Of a stretch of DNA of 10,088 bases, positions 1 through 5,872 are shown one piece after another. Position 1 is the stretch's first letter. Each line of letters opens with the position of its first letter. The notes under the pieces were generated by a model. It saw only the letters and a list, made by a program, of their open reading frames with translations, made no database searches and was not told where the DNA came from. Position numbers and translations under genes: made by a program. Source of the stretch: Lysobacterales bacterium (GTDB taxonomy: Bacteria > Pseudomonadota > Gammaproteobacteria > Xanthomonadales > Rhodanobacteraceae); NCBI GenBank assembly GCA_013298265.1, contig JAAFHE010000080.1, positions 1 through 10,088 on the forward strand. The letters run 5' to 3'.

Positions 1-596
1 ACCGTGGTGTCGAGCTGGAACACCAGCGCCGCGCCCAGGCCCACCGCGGACAGGAAGAACAGTCCGTTCACCGCCTGCTGGCCGCCGAAACGGAAGGTCT
101 TGTCCATCCATCCCTGCAACTTCGCGAACGCGATCAGCGAACCGGTGAACGAGATCGAGCCGATCAGTGCACCGATCACGGCCAAGGTGGTCTGCGCCGT
201 GGTCAACGAGTGATGCTCAGGATGCGTCGCTGCACCGATCAGCGCCGCTGCGCCGATCGCCGCGGCCGAGCCGCCGCCCATGCCGTTGTACAGCGCGACC
301 ATCTGCGGCATGTCGGTCATCGCGACCTTCTTGCCCGAGATCCACGCGAATGCGGAGCTGACGCTGATGCCGAGCACCATCAGCAGCAGGTTGGTCATCA
401 TGTGCTCGTTCTGCGTGAGCACCTTGCCGTGCAGGAAGGTCGCGATCGTCGCGACCAGCATGCCGATGCCGGCCCACTGGATGCCGCTGCGCGCGGTGAC
501 CGGCGAGGACATGCGTTTGATGCCGAGGATGAACAGCACCGCCGCTGCGAAATAGCTGGCCTGGACCGCGTAGTAGAGGAGCGTCGCCTTGTCCAT
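1..596 (-). CDS. pntB: NAD(P) transhydrogenase beta subunit (partial, N-terminal 198 residues)
   Basis: This is the membrane beta subunit of the proton-translocating NAD(P)+ transhydrogenase, which couples inward proton flow to hydride transfer from NADH to NADP+. The ATG at 596 begins MDKATLLYYAVQ. The 198 visible residues form several hydrophobic helices. The family signature follows at about residues 89-116, KKVAMTDMPQMVALYNG then a glycine-rich GGGSAAAIGA stretch, with SISFTGSLIAFAKLQG at about 147-162. The gene runs off the left edge, so the C-terminal NADP(H)-binding domain is outside the window; the E. coli protein is about 460 residues. The start overlaps the stop of pntAB by one base (TAATG), so the two are probably translationally coupled. 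By alignment from memory, Asn104 sits where E. coli PntB has His91, a proton-channel residue. Identity is very secure. Confidence 0.96.
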   Translation of the reverse strand, partial: MDKATLLYYAVQASYFAAAVLFILGIKRMSSPVTARSGIQWAGIGMLVATIATFLHGKVLTQNEHMMTNLLLMVLGISVSSAFAWISGKKVAMTDMPQMVALYNGMGGGSAAAIGAAALIGAATHPEHHSLTTAQTTLAVIGALIGSISFTGSLIAFAKLQGWMDKTFRFGGQQAVNGLFFLSAVGLGAALVFQLDTT

Positions 597-892
597 TACT
601 TCGCTCCTTCCTTCTTGCTGGACTTGAACATCTCCAGCATGCGCTCAGTCACGACGTAGCCGCCGGCGGCGTTGCCCGCGCCGAGGAATACGCCGATGAA
701 GCCGATCACCTGCTGCGTGACCGTGGTCGCCTCGCCGAGCGCGATCATCGCGCCGACCAGCACGATGCCGTGCACGAAATTGGAACCCGACATCAGCGGG
801 GTATGCAGGATCACCGGCACGCGGCTGATGATCTCGTGGCCGGTGAACGCGGCCAGCATGAAAAGGTAGAGGGCGATTTCACCGCTGATCAT
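596..892 (-). CDS. pntAB: NAD(P) transhydrogenase alpha subunit, membrane part (PntAB / alpha-2)
   Basis: This 98-residue protein is the membrane part of the transhydrogenase alpha chain. In E. coli it is fused to the NAD-binding domain; in Rhodospirillum rubrum and Thermus it is a separate gene, as here. Three hydrophobic helices are visible at roughly residues 5-24, 36-54 and 58-80. The family motif VILHTPLMSGSNFVHGIVLVG lies at about 27-47, and the tail is lysine-rich (KSSKKEGAK). The ATG at 892 follows a good ribosome site, GGGGGAA, with about 5 nt spacing. The gene lies 69 bp after the pntAA stop and overlaps the pntB start by one base. His41 in the middle helix is a candidate for the proton-path histidine of split enzymes, since PntB lacks the E. 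coli His91. Identity is very secure. Confidence 0.96.
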   Translation of the reverse strand: MISGEIALYLFMLAAFTGHEIISRVPVILHTPLMSGSNFVHGIVLVGAMIALGEATTVTQQVIGFIGVFLGAGNAAGGYVVTERMLEMFKSSKKEGAK

Positions 893-961
893 GTCGATTC
901 CCCGGATACGCGTGGCTCATGGTCCCGGCCGGTGCCGGAAACGGTACTGCGGCGGTCTGGC

Positions 962-2092
962 TCATGCGCCGTCCACCAGTTGCCGCGTCGGCTCATGGCG
1001 GATCTCGCCGGCATGGGTGAGGCAGGTCTTGGCGATGAGTTCATCGTCCCAGTCCAGGGTCAGCGCGCCGTCCTTGAGGCTGAGCTCGATGAAATTGTAG
1101 AGATTGCGCGAATACATCTCGCTGGCGTGGATCGGCGCGCTGGCGGCGAGGTTGACCGGGCCGATGATGGTCACGCCGTTGGCGGTGACCACGCTCTTGC
1201 CGGCTTCGGACAATTCCACATTGCCCCCGGTTTCCGCCGCAATGTCGACGATCACGGCGCCGGGCTTCATGCCCTCGACCATGGCCGCGGAGATGATGCG
1301 CGGCGCCCTGCGTCCGGGCACGGCGGCCGTCGTTACGATCACGTCGATGCCCTTGAGATGCTCTCCGAGCGCCTTCTGCTGCTGCTCGCGCTCTTCCGCG
1401 GTCAGCTCGCGCGCGTAACCGCCGCTGCCTGCGGCGCTGACGCCAAGGTCGAGGAATTTCGCGCCGAGCGATTCGATCTGTTCCTTGGTTTCCGGCCGCA
1501 CATCGAAACCTTCGACCTGGGCACCAAGGCGGCGCGCGGTGGCGATGGCCTGCAGGCCGGCCACGCCGGCGCCGACGATCAACACCTTGGACGGGCGGAT
1601 GGTGCCGGCCGCGGTGGTCAGCATCGGGAAGAACTTCGGCGATGCCTCGGCCGCGATCAGCACCGCCTTGTAGCCGGCCACGCCCGCCTGGGACGACAAC
1701 ACGTCCATCGCCTGCGCGCGCGTCGTGCGCGGTAGCAGCTCCATCGCGAACGCGGTGATCCGGCGGTCGCGAAGGGCGCGCGTGCGCTCCGGGGCCAGGT
1801 GCGGGGCCAGCAGACTCACGACGACGCTACCTTCGCGTAGCTGGGCGATTTCCTCCAACGTCGGCGGCTGCACCTTGAACAGCACGTCGGCGCGGGACAG
1901 CGTCGCCGCCGCATCGCCAGCGATTTCGGCGTCCTTGTAGCTCGCATCGGGAAAGCTGGCCGGATCGCCGGCACCGCTCTGGATCAGTACCGTCGCGCCC
2001 TTGCCCTTCAACTTCTTTGCGACCTCGGGCGTCAGGGCAACCCGGCGCTCGTTGGAACTCGTCTCGCGAACTACCGCGACATTCACCGCCAT
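962..2092 (-). CDS. pntAA: NAD(P) transhydrogenase alpha subunit, soluble NAD-binding part (PntAA / alpha-1)
   Basis: This is the soluble NAD(H)-binding domain I of transhydrogenase, 376 residues, related to alanine dehydrogenase. The N-terminus MAVNVAVVRETSSNERRVAL is typical of the family. SQAGVAGYKAV (about 134-144) and the dinucleotide-binding loop VGAGVAGLQA (173-182) are present. FDVRP (196-200) follows the second Rossmann strand. RRAPRII (261-267) and the GPVNLAASAPIHAS segment (311-324) complete the domain. The start is placed at 2092 because a GGGGAG ribosome site lies 6 nt upstream and the family begins here. An in-frame ATG at 2122 would add ten unrelated residues and falls in a candidate promoter. 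It is the first gene of pntAA-pntAB-pntB and diverges from the nitroreductase gene. The alpha chain is split, as in R. rubrum, unlike the fused E. coli PntA. Confidence 0.95.
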   Translation of the reverse strand: MAVNVAVVRETSSNERRVALTPEVAKKLKGKGATVLIQSGAGDPASFPDASYKDAEIAGDAAATLSRADVLFKVQPPTLEEIAQLREGSVVVSLLAPHLAPERTRALRDRRITAFAMELLPRTTRAQAMDVLSSQAGVAGYKAVLIAAEASPKFFPMLTTAAGTIRPSKVLIVGAGVAGLQAIATARRLGAQVEGFDVRPETKEQIESLGAKFLDLGVSAAGSGGYARELTAEEREQQQKALGEHLKGIDVIVTTAAVPGRRAPRIISAAMVEGMKPGAVIVDIAAETGGNVELSEAGKSVVTANGVTIIGPVNLAASAPIHASEMYSRNLYNFIELSLKDGALTLDWDDELIAKTCLTHAGEIRHEPTRQLVDGA

Positions 2093-2098
2093 GTGCCA

Positions 2099-2104
2099 CT
2101 CCCC
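2099..2104 (-). promoter_or_regulatory. Ribosome binding site of pntAA
   Basis: On the minus strand this reads GGGGAG, 6 nt before the ATG at 2092. It decides between that start and the alternative in-frame ATG at 2122. Confidence 0.75.
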
Positions 2105-2120
2105 GATACCAAGCCCTGGC

Positions 2121-2149
2121 ATCCTAGCCGATGAAGGTATCCGTGGTAA
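2121..2149 (-). promoter_or_regulatory. Candidate sigma70-type promoter for the pnt operon
   Basis: On the minus strand TTACCA (2149-2144) lies 17 bp before TAGGAT (2126-2121); each matches its -35 or -10 consensus at 4 of 6 positions. Transcription would start near 2114, leaving a short leader that contains the GGGGAG ribosome site of pntAA. The match is only moderate and is inferred from spacing and position. Confidence 0.35.
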
Positions 2150-2161
2150 GCCGGCTTGCTA
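2144..2161. promoter_or_regulatory. Candidate operator palindrome between pntAA and the nitroreductase gene
   Basis: TGGTAAGCCGGCTTGCTA has a perfect 10-bp palindromic core, AAGCCGGCTT (2148-2157), with partial symmetry outside it (14 of 18 positions symmetric). It overlaps the candidate -35 of the pnt promoter and the candidate extended -10 of the nitroreductase gene, a position suited to a repressor or activator of both. No matching regulator is encoded nearby. Function is inferred. Confidence 0.35.
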
Positions 2162-2165
2162 GACT
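2157..2165 (+). promoter_or_regulatory. Candidate extended -10 promoter of the nitroreductase gene
   Basis: TGCTAGACT resembles an extended -10 element (TGnTATAAT), the hexamer matching at 4 of 6 positions. No good -35 is visible. Transcription would begin near 2172, only about 5 nt before the ATG at 2177. That would give a nearly leaderless message, consistent with the absence of a ribosome binding site there. Confidence 0.25.
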
Positions 2166-2176
2166 CGCGTCCTCTT

Positions 2177-2761
2177 ATGGCCAATCTCCCTATGTCCGCA
2201 TTGAAACTGCTCAACGACCGCCGTTCCACTCCTTCGCGCCAGCTCGGCGAACCGGGCCCGGATCCGGCCGAACTGCGCGCCCTGCTCGAAGCCGCCGTGC
2301 GCGTGCCGGATCATGGCAAGCTGGTCCCCTGGCGTTTCATCCTGATCCGCGGCGATGCGCGCCGGCGCCTCGGCGACCTGCTCGCGCAAACCACCCTGGC
2401 GAACAATCCGGACGCCGCACCGGCCGTCGTCGAAAAAGACCGCGACCGTTTCAGTTTCGCGCCGCTGATCGTAACCGTGGTCGCGCGCATCGAAGAGACC
2501 CATTCCAAGGTGCCTGCGCAGGAACAGCTCCTCGCCGCCGGCTGCGTCGCCTACAACCTGCTGCTCGGCGCGCAGCAGCTCGGCTATGGCGCGCAGTGGC
2601 TGACCGGCTGGGCCGCGTACGATGCGACCATCCGTGCGGCTCTAGGCGTAGCGGCCAGTGAGCGCGTGGTCGGTTTCATCCACATCGGCACCGCGCTCGA
2701 GTCTGCGCCCGAGCGCCTGCGTCCGGACGTAGACGCACTGGTCAGCGAATGGCAGGGCTGA
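2177..2761 (+). CDS. YdjA-like NAD(P)H nitroreductase family protein
   Basis: This is a small nitroreductase-family flavoprotein, 194 residues, expected to bind FMN and use NAD(P)H; its natural substrate is unknown. The pattern follows E. coli YdjA (183 residues): NDRRS near residues 13-17, VRVPDHGKLVPWRF at 41-54 (YdjA has APDH..PWHF), EETHSKVPAQEQLLAAGC at about 106-123, YGAQWLTGW near 137-145 and VGFIHIGT at 165-172. The start is uncertain. ATG 2177 has no Shine-Dalgarno sequence, and ATG 2192 (MSALKLLNDRRS) aligns best with the YdjA N-terminus. The stop is followed after one base by the exonuclease GTG, so the two are probably co-transcribed and coupled. It diverges from pnt, which makes NADPH, but a functional link is only inferred. 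Family is secure, substrate is not. Confidence 0.88.
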   Translation: MANLPMSALKLLNDRRSTPSRQLGEPGPDPAELRALLEAAVRVPDHGKLVPWRFILIRGDARRRLGDLLAQTTLANNPDAAPAVVEKDRDRFSFAPLIVTVVARIEETHSKVPAQEQLLAAGCVAYNLLLGAQQLGYGAQWLTGWAAYDATIRAALGVAASERVVGFIHIGTALESAPERLRPDVDALVSEWQG

Positions 2762-2762
2762 A

Positions 2763-3650
2763 GTGAGTCAGCAGACCGTCCACCTCGTCGATGCGAGCCT
2801 CTACGTGTTCCGCGCCTGGCACTCGGTGCCCGATGAGTTCTTCGACGTCGACGGCAAGCCGGTCAACGCGGTCTACGGTTTCACGCGCTTCCTGCTCGAC
2901 CTGCTCGAACGCGCGCGTCCGTCGCACTGCGGCGTCGCCTTCGACGAGTCACTGACCAGTTCATTCCGCAATGCGATCTATCCGGAATACAAGGCGAATC
3001 GCGAGCTGCCGCCGGCTGAACTGAAACTGCAGTTCGCCTATTGCCAGCGTGTTGCCGCCGCACTGGGACTGTGCGTGCTGTCGGACCTGAGCTTCGAGGC
3101 CGATGACCTGATCGGCAGCGTCGTGCACGCACTGCGGCCGCAACAGTTCCGCGCCGTCATCGTCTCGGCCGACAAGGATTTCGGCCAGCTCGTCGGCGAA
3201 CATGACGAAATCTGGGATTTCTCCAAGAACCTGCGCTGGGACAGCGTCGGCGTGAAAGAGCGTCTCGGCGTGCACCCGCATCAGGTCGCCGACTATCTCG
3301 CGCTGACCGGCGATGCGATCGACAACATCCCGGGAGTCGCTGGTATCGGGGCCAAGACCGCGGCCACCCTGCTCGCCCATTTCGGCAGCCTCGATGCGAT
3401 CTACGCACGTATCGAGGAAATACCATTCCTGCGCTTTCGCGGCGCGGCAGCCGCCTACGTCAAACTCAAGGCCGGCGCCGCGCACGCGCGGCTGAGCCGC
3501 AGCCTGACCGGCATCGCCTGCGACTGCCCGGTGCCACTGGAGGCATTGAGCTTTGCCCTCGGCAAGCCGGACCTGGCTGCCGTAGACAAACTGATCGAGC
3601 AGTTGCGCTTCGGCCCCCTGACGCGCGCGCGCATGCGCGCGCTGGCATGA
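2763..3650 (+). CDS. Stand-alone 5'-3' exonuclease / flap endonuclease (Pol I N-terminal domain type)
   Basis: This 295-residue nuclease resembles the 5'-nuclease domain of DNA polymerase I and the ExoIX/Xni family, which act on flaps and 5' ends in repair and replication. The expected acidic metal ligands are visible: D10 (VDASLYVFRAWH), D61 (FDES), E112, D114 and D115 (FEADDLIGS), D137 and D139 (SADKDF), and D184 and D187 (GDAIDNIP). The helical-arch motif YPEYKANRE is at 73-81. The helix-hairpin-helix IPGVAGIGAKTAATLL is at 189-204. Unlike E. coli Xni, which lacks some of these acidic ligands, this protein looks fully catalytic. It has no polymerase domain. The start is GTG 2763, one base after the nitroreductase stop, with AGGG 5 nt upstream. 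It ends just before a GC hairpin. Confidence 0.92.
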   Translation: MSQQTVHLVDASLYVFRAWHSVPDEFFDVDGKPVNAVYGFTRFLLDLLERARPSHCGVAFDESLTSSFRNAIYPEYKANRELPPAELKLQFAYCQRVAAALGLCVLSDLSFEADDLIGSVVHALRPQQFRAVIVSADKDFGQLVGEHDEIWDFSKNLRWDSVGVKERLGVHPHQVADYLALTGDAIDNIPGVAGIGAKTAATLLAHFGSLDAIYARIEEIPFLRFRGAAAAYVKLKAGAAHARLSRSLTGIACDCPVPLEALSFALGKPDLAAVDKLIEQLRFGPLTRARMRALA

Positions 3651-3656
3651 ATGCAA

Positions 3657-3678
3657 CCGGGCCGCTCGCGCGGCCCGG
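3657..3678. terminator. GC hairpin between converging genes
   Basis: CCGGGCCGC (3657-3665) and GCGGCCCGG (3670-3678) are perfect complements around a TCGC loop. The hairpin fills the 36-bp gap between the exonuclease and propeller stop codons. On the plus strand it is followed by a modest T-run (TGGTTTCT), on the minus strand by TTGCATT. It is probably a bidirectional terminator, weak by the T-tract criterion. Confidence 0.65.
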
Positions 3679-3686
3679 GATGGTTT

Positions 3687-5210
3687 CTATGGCTTGTCGC
3701 CGGCCTTGGGTTTTTCCGCCGCCGGCCGCGCGCCCTCAAAAAGCACCTTGGATTCGGCAGAGGTGGGGATCGGCTTGAGCGCCGCGGAAATGCCCGGCTG
3801 GTCCCAGGCGAAGCGCAGATTGCTCTTGTATATCTTTACCGGCTCCAGCGCCTTTTCGTCAGTCAGCACGCCGTGGCTGTCATAGAGGTCCCGCTGGCTA
3901 TTGGCGACGAAGTAGAAATCGTTGCCGGCGACCGCGCCGTTGCCGAGCAGACTGAACTCGGGCTTGGCCGCGTCCAGCGGCATCGCCGAAGCCACGTTGC
4001 GGCCGTCCTTGTCCAGCTTCAGGCGCATCACGCGCTGCGGCACCATGTTGTCCTGCACGACGACGAGGCAGCCGTCGTACCAGAACAGCGAGGACACGCC
4101 ACCTACGACGAGGCTGTCGGGCGAATGGCCGATGCCGAAGGGTGTGGTCGTCGACAGATCCACGCCGAACAGGCCCAGCGCCGGATCGGCGAAATAGAGA
4201 TTGCGGCCGTCGGCCGAAACCGCGAACCCGCTGATACCGGTCAGCGATGGATTGCTCGTGACCAGCACGAGCTTGTCTCCGTCGAGCTTGTAGATCTCGC
4301 GCCGCGCCGGATCGGCGACGTAGGCGCGGCCGTCGCCGGCGACGGCAACGAAGCCGAACAGATGGCCGGTCTTGTCGCCGATCGAATACTTGCCGAGCAG
4401 CTTGCCACTGGAAAGGCTGTACTTGAGCAGGTAGGACTGATCGACGATGTCCGCTGTATAGGCCTTGTAGACCGGCGCGCCGTAGCTGGCGACCCACAAC
4501 GCGTCGTTGGCGGCGTCAGCTTTCATGTCGAGCACGCTGTACAGGCCCGAAGCCGCATCGGGCTTGATGAAGTCACTAAGCTTGCCGTCGCTGCCGACGC
4601 GATAGATCGCGCCTTCGCGCGCGCTGCCGACGAGCAATTGCTTGCGATTGGCGTCCCAGGCCATGGCCTCGAGCAGCCGGTCGCCGGCCGGCAGCCGATA
4701 GGCGACCTTGCCTTCCCCGAAAGGCTGCGCATTGGCGTCGAGATTGGCTACGGCGTATTCCCAGACCTTGGTGCCGCGGACTTTCTCGAAGCGCGGGTCG
4801 TTGCCGACGGAATAGGCGAAACCGAGGTTCTGCATCTTGAGCAAGGTATCGTAGGTGCTGCTCTTGTCGCCCTGCCCTGCGTAGACCGCGGCCAGCTGCA
4901 GGCGCAGCGCGCCGGAATTCGGATAAAGCTCGACCAGCCGTTGCATAGCCCAGATGAAACGCTGCAGGTCGCGGCCGTTGTAGAACTGGGCGAGGCGCGA
5001 CAGCGCTTCGCGGTTGGTTGTGGATTTGATCTGCTGTTCGGTGAGTTGTTCCGCTGCGCGCATGCGCGCGGCGTCGGGCGTTTCGGCGGCGGCGGCTTTG
5101 GGTACGGCCGGGTTCGCGGCCGCGGCCGGCTTGGTCGCCGGCTCGGCGGCGCTGGCCGCCGAGAGTCCGCAGACGGCCAGTACGGCATAGGCAAGGGCTT
5201 GAATTTTCAT
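3687..5210 (-). CDS. Exported helical-repeat plus beta-propeller (NHL/SMP-30-like) protein, function unknown
   Basis: This 507-residue protein has a signal peptide MKIQALAYAVLAVCGLSAAS ending near AASAA (cleavage about residue 22), then an Ala/Pro-rich linker to about 45. A helical region at about 50-130 looks TPR-like (LSRLAQFYNGRDLQRFIWAM and RLVELYPNSGALRLQLAAVY are consecutive helices). From about 175 to 465 there are repeated beta-propeller strands: LEAMAWDANRKQLLVGS, AIYRVGSDGKL, HLFGFVAVAGDGRAYVAD, GISGFAVSADGRNLYFAD and GVSSLFWYDGCLVVVQ. This resembles NHL or SMP-30/gluconolactonase-like propellers. The C-terminal tail is Pro/Lys-rich. I see no clear enzyme active site. The start at 5210 is chosen because the signal peptide begins there; only a distant GGAC stands upstream. 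The same frame stays open to 5516, but that extension overlaps the divergent Nudix gene. Likely periplasmic, perhaps a binding or scaffold protein. Confidence 0.85.
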   Translation of the reverse strand: MKIQALAYAVLAVCGLSAASAAEPATKPAAAANPAVPKAAAAETPDAARMRAAEQLTEQQIKSTTNREALSRLAQFYNGRDLQRFIWAMQRLVELYPNSGALRLQLAAVYAGQGDKSSTYDTLLKMQNLGFAYSVGNDPRFEKVRGTKVWEYAVANLDANAQPFGEGKVAYRLPAGDRLLEAMAWDANRKQLLVGSAREGAIYRVGSDGKLSDFIKPDAASGLYSVLDMKADAANDALWVASYGAPVYKAYTADIVDQSYLLKYSLSSGKLLGKYSIGDKTGHLFGFVAVAGDGRAYVADPARREIYKLDGDKLVLVTSNPSLTGISGFAVSADGRNLYFADPALGLFGVDLSTTTPFGIGHSPDSLVVGGVSSLFWYDGCLVVVQDNMVPQRVMRLKLDKDGRNVASAMPLDAAKPEFSLLGNGAVAGNDFYFVANSQRDLYDSHGVLTDEKALEPVKIYKSNLRFAWDQPGISAALKPIPTSAESKVLFEGARPAAEKPKAGDKP

Positions 5211-5247
5211 GCGGAAAGTCCGGAAGATCGAAAGGAGGCCGGCGACA

Positions 5248-5279
5248 GACCACCGCGTGCGGGATAGGTTCCGGTGGTC
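5248..5279. promoter_or_regulatory. Inverted repeat in the divergent propeller/Nudix gap (candidate operator)
   Basis: GACCACCG (5248-5255) and CGGTGGTC (5272-5279) are perfect 8-bp inverted repeats separated by 16 bp. They lie in the 91-bp gap between the divergent starts at 5210 and 5302. The geometry suits a dimeric regulator or a leader hairpin. I could not place a convincing promoter around it. Confidence 0.4.
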
Positions 5280-5301
5280 AAACGGCGGAGAACAGGGAAC
5301 G

Positions 5302-5850
5302 ATGGACGAAACCGAGGTTCTTTTCAACGGACGCTGGCTGCGCCTGTGCCGCCGCGGGCGCTGGGAATACGCCGAACGCACCTCCCCAGGAGGGGCTGTC
5401 ATCGTCATCGCGCTCACGCCGGACGACAAGGTGGTGTTCGTCGAACAATGGCGCGAGGCGATCCGCGCGCGCGCCATCGAAATGCCCGCCGGACTCATCG
5501 GCGACGAGCCCGGCAAGGAAAGCGAGCATCTGCTCGATGCCGCGCGGCGCGAGCTGCTGGAAGAAACCGGCTATGCCTGCGGCCGCATCGACTATTACAT
5601 GACCGGGCCGAGCTCCTCGGGCATGAGCACCGAAACCATCGCATTCGCGCGCGCCTGGGATCTGCGGCGCGAACATGCGGGCGGCGGTGTGGCGGGCGAG
5701 GACATCCAGGTACATGAGATCCCGCGCGCCGGGGCGGCACAGTGGCTGTGCCGCAAGATGGGCGAGGGCTATTCGATCGATCCAAAGCTGTTTGCGGGGC
5801 TGTACTTCCTCGAGCACGGCTCAGTGCTTTTCACCGGCGAGGCCGGCTGA
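5302..5850 (+). CDS. Nudix hydrolase, ADP-ribose / nucleotide-sugar pyrophosphatase type
   Basis: This 182-residue Nudix hydrolase is predicted to cleave a nucleoside-diphosphate compound such as ADP-ribose using Mg2+. The Nudix box is AARRELLEETGY at 80-91, with the metal-binding REL.EE core at R83, E84, E87 and E88 and a preceding Glu75 at the correct 7-residue spacing. The glycine that normally starts the box (Gly67) is two residues further away than the GX5E rule. The EMPAGLI segment (60-66) and the GPSSSGMSTE loop (102-111) are typical of ADP-ribose or GDP-mannose pyrophosphatases. The substrate cannot be assigned. ATG 5302 is chosen because the domain begins there and GGAG (5287-5290) and AGGGAA (5294-5299) precede it, though neither is ideally spaced. 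An open extension to 5209 reads through the gap. It diverges from the propeller gene and converges on the DUF4920-like gene. Confidence 0.9.
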   Translation: MDETEVLFNGRWLRLCRRGRWEYAERTSPGGAVIVIALTPDDKVVFVEQWREAIRARAIEMPAGLIGDEPGKESEHLLDAARRELLEETGYACGRIDYYMTGPSSSGMSTETIAFARAWDLRREHAGGGVAGEDIQVHEIPRAGAAQWLCRKMGEGYSIDPKLFAGLYFLEHGSVLFTGEAG

Positions 5851-5857
5851 GCCGGTC
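5841..5857. terminator. Weak hairpin between the Nudix and DUF4920-like genes
   Basis: GGCCGGC, loop TGA (the Nudix stop codon), GCCGGTC: a 7-bp stem with one G-T pair. It lies where the two genes converge. No T-tract follows on either strand, so a terminator role is tentative. Confidence 0.3.
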
Positions 5858-5872
5858 TTGCCGCCGCACGGA

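Noticed and set aside
893..961. 69-bp gap between pntAA and pntAB examined for a small gene or regulatory RNA
   Set aside because: Only short CCGGC/GCCGG pairings and the pntAB ribosome site are visible; no credible gene or structured RNA.
770..1735. Long plus-strand open frame opposite pntAA (321 codons)
   Set aside because: It lies antisense to a clearly identified gene; the Arg/His/Gly/Asp-rich, low-complexity translation is the usual shadow of a GC-rich gene.
2093..2122. Ten-residue N-terminal extension of PntAA from ATG 2122
   Set aside because: The GGGGAG site and the family N-terminus support 2092; the upstream ATG lies in a candidate -10 element.
3651..5267. Long plus-strand open frame opposite the propeller gene (538 codons)
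   Set aside because: Shadow frame: it begins inside the terminator hairpin region, lacks recognisable motifs, and the minus strand has a signal peptide and propeller repeats.
5211..5516. 102-residue N-terminal extension of the propeller protein
   Set aside because: It overlaps the Nudix gene and would bury a clear signal peptide inside the protein.
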